A stretch of 64,000 nt of DNA from Hyphomicrobium_A sp964620915. GTDB lineage: Bacteria; Pseudomonadota; Alphaproteobacteria; Rhizobiales; Hyphomicrobiaceae. The notes below the pieces were generated by a model, which saw only the letters and a list, made by a program, of their open reading frames with translations, searched no databases and was not told the origin of the DNA. Below are positions 33,966 through 41,697 of this stretch, in pieces (within the stretch, counting starts at the first letter, position 1; every line of letters begins with the position of its first letter). Both the position numbers and the translations under genes were made by a program. The stretch lies in NCBI GenBank assembly GCA_964620915.1, contig CAZUKP010000006.1, forward strand, positions 1 through 64,000. Direction: 5' to 3'.

Positions 33966-34706
33966 GTGAACAACCAACTGTGCACAGACACAGCAACACC
34001 GCCCGACATCGTATCGATGTCGGGCGTCCACTTTCGCTGGCCGGGCCCGCGGGGCTTCGAACTCTCAATTGAAAACTTTGGCTTGCCGGCACGCGAGCGC
34101 GTGCTGCTTATTGGACCTTCAGGGAGCGGCAAGTCGACATTTCTCAGTCTACTGTGCGGGATTCTCACGCCGCAGTCAGGCAGGCTTGAGATTCTGGGCA
34201 CCGATCTGGGGCGACTTTCCAGTGCTGCGCGCGACCACTTTCGCGCCGAGCACTTCGGCATCATCTTCCAGATGTTCAACTTGCTGCCCTATGGATCAAT
34301 TCTCGACAACGTGCTGTTGCCGTTGAGCTTTGCAAAGGCGCGGCGTTCGCGCGCAAGCCAGAATGGAACGGCTGAAAACGAGGCCTTGCGTCTACTCGCA
34401 AGCCTTGGGCTCGATCCATCGGAACTCGATGGTGTCACAACGGCGAATCTGAGTGTTGGCCAGCAGCAGCGGGTGGCTGCGGCGCGCGCGCTGATCGGCC
34501 GTCCGGAATTGATCGTTGCCGACGAGCCCACCTCGGCACTCGATTCCGACCGGCAAAGCGCCTTTCTGGATCTTCTCTTCGCCGAGGTCGCTGAAGCCGG
34601 CTCAACCTTGATCATGGTGAGCCACGAAGAGGCACTCGGGAAGCATTTCGATCGCGTTCTGCGGTTGGAGGACGTCGCCGTCACCACGAGGAGTGCCGCA
34701 GCATGA
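33966..34706 (+). CDS. ABC transporter ATP-binding protein (LolD/MacB type), ZrgA-linked
   Basis: A 246-residue ATPase. Walker A is LIGPSGSGKSTFLSLL, the Q-loop is FGIIFQMFNLLPYGS, the signature is NLSVGQQQRVAAARAL, and Walker B is IVADEPTSALDSD, ending with the switch His in MVSHEEALG. It resembles ATPases that pair with FtsX-fold permeases. The start is uncertain: GTG 33966 or 33957, right after the zrgA stop, so coupling is likely. It overlaps the permease gene by four bases. Confidence 0.88.
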   Translation: MNNQLCTDTATPPDIVSMSGVHFRWPGPRGFELSIENFGLPARERVLLIGPSGSGKSTFLSLLCGILTPQSGRLEILGTDLGRLSSAARDHFRAEHFGIIFQMFNLLPYGSILDNVLLPLSFAKARRSRASQNGTAENEALRLLASLGLDPSELDGVTTANLSVGQQQRVAAARALIGRPELIVADEPTSALDSDRQSAFLDLLFAEVAEAGSTLIMVSHEEALGKHFDRVLRLEDVAVTTRSAAA

Positions 34707-35962
34707 TCGTGCCTCGCCTCGCGCTGCAATCCTTGCGCAATCGTGCGCTGACCGCATCGCTCACGGTACTCGCGATTGCGTTCAGCGTCATGCTGCTCCT
34801 TGGAGTCGAGAAGGTGCGCACCGGCGCGCGTCAAAGCTTTGCCAACACGATCTCTGGTACGGACTTGATCGTCGGCGCGCGAAGCGGCGGCATTCAACTC
34901 CTGCTCTACTCGGTGTTCCGTATCGGCAATGCCACGAACAACATCACTTGGAAGAGCTATCAGGATATCGCCAACCGGCCGGAAGTCGATTGGATCGTTC
35001 CTTTGTCGCTCGGGGACAGCCACCACGGCTTTCGCGTGCTGGGCACGACGCCGGAATACTTCGAGAGATATAAGTATCGTCGGAGCAAGCCCATCGCCTT
35101 TGCCGATGGCAAGCCGTTTGACGATCTATTCGATGCCGTGATCGGAGCGGATGTTGCGGAAGCCCTCGGCTACAAGGTCGGCGATGAGATCATTGTGGCG
35201 CATGGCCTTGGCTCGATTTCCTTCGTCGAGCACGATGACAAGCCATTCCGCGTTTCAGGGATCCTGGAAAAGACCGGCACGCCGATCGATCGCACGGTTG
35301 ACGTCAGTTTGGAGGCGATCGAGGCGATCCACGTCGACTGGCAACAGGGAATTCCGATGCCGGGTGAAAAGGTGTCCGCAAACGAGGTCCGTGAGATGGA
35401 CCTTGCGCCCGAGGCGATTACTGCGGCTCTCGTTGGCCTCAAGTCGAAGCTCTCCACCTTCAAGCTGCAAAGAATGATCAACGAGTATCGGCAGGAACCG
35501 CTGTCTGCCATTATTCCAGGCGCCACCCTTCAGGAGTTGTGGGGCCTTGTCGGCACGGCGGAAACGGCCTTGGCGGTTGTTTCCGCAATGGTCGTGGCAA
35601 CCGCCCTCTTAGGAATGGTCACCATGATTCTGACGACGCTCAATGAGCGCCGGCGGGAGATGGCGATCTTACGATCCGTTGGGGCGCGCCCGACGACGAT
35701 TCTCGGCCTGCTCGCCACCGAGGCAGGCTTGCTTACACTGGCGGGTGTGGTGCTCGGCGCGCTCTTGCTTTACGTCGCGCTCGTTGTGCTGCAGCCCGTC
35801 GTCGATAGGACATATGGCTTATATTTGAGCATCGACCCGCCGACAAATCGCGAGTGGCTGACATTGGGTGCGATTGTCGCTGCCGGATTCTTAGCCGGTC
35901 TGGTGCCGGCTCTTCGCGCCTATCGTTTGTCTTTGGCAGACGGCATGACCGTTCGCACATAG
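34703..35962 (+). CDS. FtsX/MacB-type ABC permease, ZrgA-linked
   Basis: 419 residues. An N-terminal membrane helix (about 13-33) precedes a large periplasmic domain (about 40-270), and three helices at the C terminus carry the FtsX-domain sequence LNERRREMAILRSVGARP. This is the mechanotransmission class of ABC membrane protein rather than a classical importer permease. The ATG overlaps the ATPase stop (ATGA). With the ATPase it forms the membrane unit of the proposed zinc system. Confidence 0.88.
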   Translation: MIVPRLALQSLRNRALTASLTVLAIAFSVMLLLGVEKVRTGARQSFANTISGTDLIVGARSGGIQLLLYSVFRIGNATNNITWKSYQDIANRPEVDWIVPLSLGDSHHGFRVLGTTPEYFERYKYRRSKPIAFADGKPFDDLFDAVIGADVAEALGYKVGDEIIVAHGLGSISFVEHDDKPFRVSGILEKTGTPIDRTVDVSLEAIEAIHVDWQQGIPMPGEKVSANEVREMDLAPEAITAALVGLKSKLSTFKLQRMINEYRQEPLSAIIPGATLQELWGLVGTAETALAVVSAMVVATALLGMVTMILTTLNERRREMAILRSVGARPTTILGLLATEAGLLTLAGVVLGALLLYVALVVLQPVVDRTYGLYLSIDPPTNREWLTLGAIVAAGFLAGLVPALRAYRLSLADGMTVRT

Positions 35963-35976
35963 CAGGGGTATTGGAG

Positions 35977-36558
35977 ATGAAAACCGTCGCTCGCATGCTT
36001 TTTGCGTTTGTCGCGGCGCTGGCGCTGGTGGGCGGACTCAAGGCGGCAGATCCGCCCCAGGAGCTCAACTGGGGCCAACTCATGCCGCCATTGAAGGCGG
36101 AGCCACCCACGAAGCCGAAGACGTTCTTTTCTGGAGCATTGCCGGGAGCGTCGAGCGACCCCGCCAGCGCTGATGCCGCACCACCCCCGCCGCGGTTGCC
36201 TGAGGGGGAGTGGATGTCGCGCAAGCGGCGTCAGCCTGGCGGCAACCGGCCACCGCGCGTTGTGACCACGCTCGATGGCAAGCGCGTTAAGATTGGCGGC
36301 TATGTGGTGCCGCTCGATTTCGATGCGACGACGATCAAGGAGTTCCTGCTCGTGCCCTTTGTTGGTGCGTGCATTCACGTACCCCCGCCGCCTCCCAATC
36401 AGATCGTTTATGTTAAGGCGGAAAATGGCTTCGAGATTGGAAGCATGTTCGATCCGGTGACGGTGGTTGGAACGATCAAGACGGAGAGCGCTTCCACCGG
36501 ACTAGCCGACGCCGGCTACACAATTGATGCCGAAACGGTGGAATTGCGTACGGAGTGA
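35977..36558 (+). CDS. DUF3299 exported protein of the Zrg-type cluster
   Basis: 193 residues. It has a signal peptide (about 1-22), a Pro/Ala-rich linker, then the DUF3299 domain: KRVKIGGYVVPLDFDATTIKEFLLVPFVGACIHVPPPPPNQIVYV, quoted here only as a family hallmark region at residues about 103-148. The GACIHxPPPPPNQ segment is the family core and contains a Cys and a His that could bind metal. It follows the permease by 14 bp. DUF3299 proteins repeatedly occur with DUF2796 proteins. Start at ATG 35977 with AGGGG upstream. Confidence 0.85.
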   Translation: MKTVARMLFAFVAALALVGGLKAADPPQELNWGQLMPPLKAEPPTKPKTFFSGALPGASSDPASADAAPPPPRLPEGEWMSRKRRQPGGNRPPRVVTTLDGKRVKIGGYVVPLDFDATTIKEFLLVPFVGACIHVPPPPPNQIVYVKAENGFEIGSMFDPVTVVGTIKTESASTGLADAGYTIDAETVELRTE

Positions 36559-36670
36559 GTTCACAGTCGGTACTCGCGCGGCGTGTATTGCGACCGGATA
36601 CCGTTTGCTCGTGTTGCTCTGCGGTGCAATCGCTGTTTTCGGGGCGCCGACGGAGGGAGGCTGGAGGAAC

Positions 36671-37708
36671 GTGAGCAGAATCTGGCATGCCATTCTGGCA
36701 TTCACGATTGGCATCGCCGTGTGTTGTGTGAGCAGTCACGGACAGGGGCGACGGCCGCCCCGTTCGCATACCGTGAACGAGGCCCCCGGGAAGCCTTCTC
36801 TTATTCCTGCGACCGTAGTGCCCAGCGTAGCGAGCCGCATGACTATTGTCGTTGAGGGCGAAAAGCGTGTTGTGCGCGCGAACGGTATTCCCGACCACAA
36901 CACGGGACCATTCCCCAATCGAGGCAATCCCCATTCCATCCGCGCCCAATCCTACATGCTGGACATGCCGGCCTTCCCCCAGCTGGCAGGCCGGACGACG
37001 AAATTGGGAATGCACAACTTCGGCATTGCCGTCGATGGCGTTCCGTTCGATCCTGGTGCGGCGGAGTGGTACAAAGGGATCCGGGGAAGCCAGTGGCAAT
37101 ATGAGCTACTCTCGGGTGCCATCAATCTGGGCCTCGACACCAGTTACGCACACGTGCAGCCGAACGGCGCGTACCACTATCACGGACTGCCCATACTGCT
37201 GTTGCGCAAGCTCAATTGGACGCCCAAGGCGCACTCGCCGCTCGTCGGGTGGGCCGCGGACGGATTTCCCATTTATGCCGTATACGGGTTCAGCGATGCG
37301 CAGAAGCTGACCTCACGCATCAAAGGCATGCGATCGAGCTATCGTTTGAAATCGGGCCCCCGTCCGTCGGGCGGCGACAATCCGGGAGGCACCTACGATG
37401 GCACCTTTCTTGCCGATTTCGCGTACGTGCCAGGATTGGGTGACCTCGACGAATGTAACGGCAGGGTTGCGGTGACGCTCGAGTTTCCGCAGGGCACGTA
37501 TGCATATTTCCTTTCGACGACCTGGCCCGTCATTCCGCGCTGCTACAAGGGGACGCCGTCGAGGTCCTTTACGGAACGGCGCCCGGGTTTTGGACCGCCT
37601 CCTGGAGGCCGACGCGGGCCTCCCGGTCGATTTGGTGGCCGTCCCCCGCTGCCCCCCGGTGGCCGCCCGCCGCCAGGCTTTCCGCCACCGCCTTGGCAGC
37701 AATATTGA
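36671..37708 (+). CDS. YHYH-domain exported protein with Pro/Gly-rich tail
   Basis: About 345 residues. A signal peptide is followed by the YHYH domain: the name-giving motif is in NGAYHYHGLPILLL, with GWAADGFPIYAVYGF and DLDECNGR further on. The last ~55 residues are almost only Pro, Gly, Arg and Phe (PGGRPPPGFPPPPWQQY). GTG 36671 with GGAGGAAC upstream is chosen, because it begins directly at the signal peptide. The frame is open from 36524 and would overlap the DUF3299 gene. Role of YHYH proteins is unknown; the two His in the motif may bind metal, which would suit the neighbouring cluster. Confidence 0.75.
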   Translation: MSRIWHAILAFTIGIAVCCVSSHGQGRRPPRSHTVNEAPGKPSLIPATVVPSVASRMTIVVEGEKRVVRANGIPDHNTGPFPNRGNPHSIRAQSYMLDMPAFPQLAGRTTKLGMHNFGIAVDGVPFDPGAAEWYKGIRGSQWQYELLSGAINLGLDTSYAHVQPNGAYHYHGLPILLLRKLNWTPKAHSPLVGWAADGFPIYAVYGFSDAQKLTSRIKGMRSSYRLKSGPRPSGGDNPGGTYDGTFLADFAYVPGLGDLDECNGRVAVTLEFPQGTYAYFLSTTWPVIPRCYKGTPSRSFTERRPGFGPPPGGRRGPPGRFGGRPPLPPGGRPPPGFPPPPWQQY

Positions 37709-37723
37709 TGGGTGGCGCCAGGC

Positions 37724-38089
37724 TCAGCCGGTCATACGGCGGATCCTCTGGGCCAGCACGCGCATGATCTGCAAGGCAAACTTCGGGTCGTCGCGAACCA
37801 GCGCGAGAAACGCGTCCCGGTCGATGACGGCAACCTCTGTGGCGTCGGCGGCCAACGCTGCTGCACTACGCGGCCCATCGTCGATGAGCGCCATCTCGCC
37901 GAAAATTTCGCCGGGGCCGACATTCTGCAACGCGCGGCCATACGTAATGACATCAACGCGCCCTGAGCGCACGACGTACATGCAATCGCCGACATCGTCT
38001 TCGAGAAAAATCCGTTCGCCCGCGTCGAAGCGCTGTATCGGGACGCCGGAACGCGTGAGGCCGCTGAAATCGATGGAGTCGTCCGTCAT
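37724..38089 (-). CDS. Single-domain cyclic nucleotide-binding (CNBD) protein
   Basis: 121 residues, essentially one cNMP-binding domain: FDAGERIFLEDDVGDCMYVVRSGRVDV, then the phosphate-binding cassette GEIFGEMALIDDGPRSAAALA, and a final helix. It lacks the helix-turn-helix of Crp/Fnr proteins, so it is not a classical transcription factor. The cassette keeps Glu and Arg of the cAMP-binding pattern (GEMAL...PRSA). ATG 38089 starts just before the domain. It lies downstream of dapE on the same strand and converges with the YHYH gene. Confidence 0.85.
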   Translation of the reverse strand: MTDDSIDFSGLTRSGVPIQRFDAGERIFLEDDVGDCMYVVRSGRVDVITYGRALQNVGPGEIFGEMALIDDGPRSAAALAADATEVAVIDRDAFLALVRDDPKFALQIMRVLAQRIRRMTG

Positions 38090-38177
38090 CGGTCGCGAAG
38101 CTTCAAGCTGCGGTACGCAAAGACTGTAGTTGCGGTTATGAGCCGCGGCAAGTTCAGCCTCGTATAAGCCTTTAGCG

Positions 38178-39347
38178 TTAGGCGGTCGCGAAAAAGCGGG
38201 CAATGAAGCGCTCGTAAATGCGCGTTAGTGTCTCCAGGTCGGCGATCGGTACGCGTTCATCGACCTGGTGGATGGTCGCGTTCACCAGCCCCAACTCGAC
38301 GACGGGGCAGACATCTTTGATAAAGCGGGCATCCGACGTGCCACCCGTTGTCACCAACTTGGCCTCAAGTCCTGTAACGTCATGCACTGCTTCCGTCATC
38401 GTCTCGACAAGCGGGCCGGGCTCGGTCAGGAACACATCGCCACTTCCAGAAAACGAGATGGAAAAGTCCGCGTTCACTTCAGCGGCCGCAGCTTCGCAGC
38501 ATTCTGCAATCAGCTCTTCGAGCAGTCGCCTCGTGTGCGTGTCATTGTAGCGGACGTTAAAGACCGCGCGCGCTTGCCCAGGAATGACGTTCGACGCCGT
38601 GTTGGGGACCGAGACGATGGTGAGCGCAATGTGCGACGGTTCAAAGTGTTGTGTGCCCGGATCGAGCTCAAGGTTCGCTAGCCGATCGAGCATGCGGGCG
38701 AGTTTGGGGAGGGGATTGTCGGCAATGTGCGGGTAGGCGGCGTGTCCTTGCTTGCCGCGTATGATGAGCTCTCCGTTGATGATTCCGCGTCGCCCGATCT
38801 TTATCTCATCGCCGACCGCGCGCAGGCTTGAGGGCTCTCCGACAACACAGGCATCCAGGACCTCACCACGCTCGCGGAGCCAGTCGAGTACCTTGACCGT
38901 GCCGTTGATCGATGGACCTTCCTCGTCGCCTGTTATCAGGAAGGAGATTGAACCACTCGGCTTGCCTTCGTTTGCCGCGAGGTAGCGCAGGGCTGCGGCA
39001 ACGAAGCAGGCCACGCCGCCTTTCATGTCAACGGCGCCGCGCCCGTAGAGGATGTCATCGCGTATCTCGCCGGAGAAAGGCGGCAGCGTCCAGGCCGCCT
39101 CGTCGCCGGGCGGGACCACATCCGTATGCCCTGCAAAACAAAGGTTCGGGGCGGCGCTGCCTATGCGTGCGTAGAGGTTCTCGACATCGGGTGTCCCGGG
39201 CTCTGAGAACGTCAGGCGGTGACAATTGAACCCTGCACGTTCGAGCAGGCCCTCCAGCAGCGTCAGCGCGCCGGCTTCCTCGGGTGTCACGCTGGGGCAG
39301 CGGATCAAGGCCTGCGTCAGCGAGAGTGGATCGGGTGTAGCGTTCAT
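38178..39347 (-). CDS. dapE: Succinyl-diaminopimelate desuccinylase
   Basis: A 389-residue M20 zinc hydrolase producing LL-diaminopimelate for peptidoglycan and lysine. Metal ligands lie in CFAGHTDVVPPGD, LYGRGAVDMKGG, ITGDEEGPSING and near the end in VELGLVNATIHQVDERV. The substrate-contact segment TTGGTSDARFI is present. Transcribed after dapD with a 59-bp gap, so the two steps are co-expressed. Confidence 0.95.
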   Translation of the reverse strand: MNATPDPLSLTQALIRCPSVTPEEAGALTLLEGLLERAGFNCHRLTFSEPGTPDVENLYARIGSAAPNLCFAGHTDVVPPGDEAAWTLPPFSGEIRDDILYGRGAVDMKGGVACFVAAALRYLAANEGKPSGSISFLITGDEEGPSINGTVKVLDWLRERGEVLDACVVGEPSSLRAVGDEIKIGRRGIINGELIIRGKQGHAAYPHIADNPLPKLARMLDRLANLELDPGTQHFEPSHIALTIVSVPNTASNVIPGQARAVFNVRYNDTHTRRLLEELIAECCEAAAAEVNADFSISFSGSGDVFLTEPGPLVETMTEAVHDVTGLEAKLVTTGGTSDARFIKDVCPVVELGLVNATIHQVDERVPIADLETLTRIYERFIARFFATA

Positions 39348-39406
39348 TGCGGATCCTTGCGGTCGCCGAAATGGAGCACGCCATCAGACATTGACCGCGC
39401 TCCACT

Positions 39407-40261
39407 TTAGTGACGCAAAAGCTCGTTGATCGACGTCTTGGAGCGCGTTCTTTCGTCGACGCGCTTGACGATAACGGCACAATAGAGGTTCGGTCCCGGC
39501 GTGCCGTCAGGCAGCGGCTTTCCGGGCAGCGTGCCGGAGACGACAACGGAATACGGTGGCACCTTGCCAAAGTACTTCTCGCCCGTTGCGCGATCGATGA
39601 TCGTTGTCGATGCGCCGAGGTAAACGCCCATGGACAACACCGACCCTTCGCCGACGATCACGCCTTCGGCGACTTCCGCGCGTGCACCGATAAAGCAGTT
39701 GTCTTCGATGATGACAGGGTTTGCCTGCAGGGGCTCCAAGACGCCGCCGATTCCGGCACCACCCGACAAGTGGCAGTTCTTGCCGATTTGCGCGCAGCTT
39801 CCAACCGTCGCCCACGTGTCGACCATCGTTCCCGAGTCGACATACGCGCCAAGGTTGACGAAGCAGGGCATCAAGACAGCACCGGGCGCGATATATGCCG
39901 AATGGCGGACGACGCAGCCGGGCACGGCGCGAAAGCCGGCCGTCTTGAAATCATCGGCTGACATGCCCGCAAACTTCGAAGGCACCTTGTCCCACCAGGA
40001 CGCGCCGCCCGGGGCGCCGGAGATCGCCGTCATGTCGTTGAGCCGGAACGACAGCAGGACGGCCTTTTTCAGCCACTGATTGACCTCCCAACCTTGGGTG
40101 GTCTTCTCGGCGACGCGGACCTTGCCTTTGTCCAATAGATTGAGCGTCTGTTCGACCGCCTCGCGCACGGGGCCAGTCGTTGTCAAATCGATCTCGTCGC
40201 GGGTCTCCCACGCGGCTTCGATCGCGCTTTGGAGTTCGGCGGTGCTCAGTGCGGCTGACAT
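39407..40261 (-). CDS. dapD: Tetrahydrodipicolinate N-succinyltransferase
   Basis: A 284-residue trimeric left-handed beta-helix enzyme, first step of the succinylase branch to DAP. Signatures include NQWLKKAVLLSFRLNDM, PGCVVRHSAYIAPGAVLMP, VNLGAYVDSGTMVDTWATVGSCAQIGKN-type hexapeptide repeats, and HLSGGAGIGGVLEPLQANPVIIEDN. ATG 40261 has GAGGT upstream; the frame extends six codons further. It is upstream of dapE on the same strand. Confidence 0.95.
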   Translation of the reverse strand: MSAALSTAELQSAIEAAWETRDEIDLTTTGPVREAVEQTLNLLDKGKVRVAEKTTQGWEVNQWLKKAVLLSFRLNDMTAISGAPGGASWWDKVPSKFAGMSADDFKTAGFRAVPGCVVRHSAYIAPGAVLMPCFVNLGAYVDSGTMVDTWATVGSCAQIGKNCHLSGGAGIGGVLEPLQANPVIIEDNCFIGARAEVAEGVIVGEGSVLSMGVYLGASTTIIDRATGEKYFGKVPPYSVVVSGTLPGKPLPDGTPGPNLYCAVIVKRVDERTRSKTSINELLRH

Positions 40262-40442
40262 ATGCGGCGGACCTCGCAAAAGTGAACTTTAGTCATGGCG
40301 ACGCCTTGTGGCGTGCATGCGTTTGGGTGTCAAATAGACGGCAAGAATAGTCCGCATCGAACCACTCGGATACGAGGTGTTAAGCTCACGCGTTCATACT
40401 CGCGCCAGTCAGTCGGGCAGAGCCGCCAGAAAGGGGACTTTC

Positions 40443-40958
40443 GTGTTGGAGGAGAGGCAGGAGAGCCAAGAGCGCCAGGAGAGCCAAAAAAGCGAGAATG
40501 ACGGGGTCGTTAAGCATGGCCCTTGGCTCGGTCGCGACGGCTTTGTTGCGGAGACTGCTGTCCGCTTCGATCGCGTGTTGGCGGCTATCTCGCGCCTCGA
40601 ACGTGACGCCGAAAAATCCCGAAAAACCCTTGCTCAGATAGCCGAGGAGAGCGAGCACTCGCGCCGCTTCCGTGCATTCGAGGAAACGCTGCGAAATGCC
40701 CGCGACTACAAGCTCGCGCAGATCGAGAAAGGCTGCCGCGCACTGAAATCGCGTTTCGAGGCGATCGAAGGCGACAAAAAGCGGTTCCCGAACCTGACCT
40801 TCAAGTCATTCGATACGATTGATACTCGTTTGAAAGAGTTGACGGCATTGCAGAAGCAAGTCGAGACGGCGACCCGCGCCGCCCGTTTCAATGCAATTCT
40901 CTTCGCGGCAGCGCTGGTATTGGCCATCGCGGCTTTGGCCTCGCACTTTCTCCGATGA
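40443..40958 (+). CDS. Hypothetical coiled-coil, C-tail-anchored protein
   Basis: About 171 residues, unrecognised. GTG 40443 has AAAGGGG upstream; the frame is open from 40377. The first ~20 residues are a Gln/Glu/Ser-rich stretch coded by a short direct repeat (CAGGAGAGCCAA twice). Residues 40-140 are charged and strongly helical with heptad-like spacing (ISRLERDAEKSRKTLAQIAE). The last ~22 residues form one hydrophobic helix followed by SHFLR. That pattern suggests a tail-anchored inner-membrane protein facing the cytoplasm. It converges with tlpA. Confidence 0.6.
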   Translation: MLEERQESQERQESQKSENDGVVKHGPWLGRDGFVAETAVRFDRVLAAISRLERDAEKSRKTLAQIAEESEHSRRFRAFEETLRNARDYKLAQIEKGCRALKSRFEAIEGDKKRFPNLTFKSFDTIDTRLKELTALQKQVETATRAARFNAILFAAALVLAIAALASHFLR

Positions 40959-40980
40959 ACGGCGCGAGAGCGGTTCTTGC

Positions 40981-41631
40981 TTAAGGCGAGAGTGACGCGT
41001 TGATGAGGCGTTCGGCCTCCGGGCTGTCCCACTTGGCAGGGCCGACAAGGCGGCCAATCTCGCGGCCTTGTGGATCGATCAAGATCGTTGCCGGCATTCC
41101 GATTGCTCGAAGTTGCGCGCCGACTTTCGCTGAGGGGTCCGCGAAGACCTCCAGGTTCTCGACCTTGATATCCGAAAGGAACTTGAGGGCACCTTCGAGG
41201 CCGGCTTTGTCGACGGCGAGCGCAACAACCTGGAATTTGTCGGAACCAAGCGCCTTTTGCAGGCGGTCGAGCGCCGGCATTTCCTCACGACACGGGGCGC
41301 ACCATGTCGCCCAAAGATTGAGGAGCACGACTTTGCCACGCCAATCCATCAGGCTCACGGTCTCGCCTTCGCCGTTGAGGAACGCCACGTCCGGCAGCGC
41401 CTTGGGCGCCTTCTTGAACACGAACGTTGTCATGGCCCCGGCCGAAAGCGGGTTTGTGCCAGGCCCCACCGGTGTTGCGGCAGTTTGGGAAGGCTGGCTG
41501 GCCTCGGGTCGAGATATCTGGGGCGCTTCGTTGTCAGGTCGCCCCAACGTGACGTATACCGCGGCGAAGGCCAAAAGCGCCGCGATTGCGGCGGCCCAAA
41601 GGTACTTCGCTAGTGGCGTGGGGGGCTGCAC
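40981..41631 (-). CDS. tlpA: Membrane-anchored thiol:disulfide oxidoreductase TlpA
   Basis: 216 residues. One N-terminal membrane helix (about 9-29), a Pro/Ser-rich linker, then a periplasmic thioredoxin fold with the active site WCAPC (Cys 111 and 114) and the cis-Pro in IGMPATILID. The insertion and overall length fit the TlpA family, which reduces Sco and CuA-oxidase cysteines in Bradyrhizobium. GTG 41631 is chosen over the GTG at 41691 because AAAGGA sits eight bases before it. Divergent from argH, an arrangement common in Hyphomicrobiales. Confidence 0.9.
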   Translation of the reverse strand: MQPPTPLAKYLWAAAIAALLAFAAVYVTLGRPDNEAPQISRPEASQPSQTAATPVGPGTNPLSAGAMTTFVFKKAPKALPDVAFLNGEGETVSLMDWRGKVVLLNLWATWCAPCREEMPALDRLQKALGSDKFQVVALAVDKAGLEGALKFLSDIKVENLEVFADPSAKVGAQLRAIGMPATILIDPQGREIGRLVGPAKWDSPEAERLINASLSP

Positions 41632-41697
41632 CTGCGCTGTCCTTTCGTTTCTGAGACGTATTCTGCCGAGCCACGCCCGCTCACGGAGCACGCTAAC

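Noticed and set aside
34289..35026. Minus-strand frame of 245 codons opposite the ABC ATPase and permease
   Set aside because: Both plus-strand genes have full family motifs; the antisense frame has a Ser/Arg-rich random composition.
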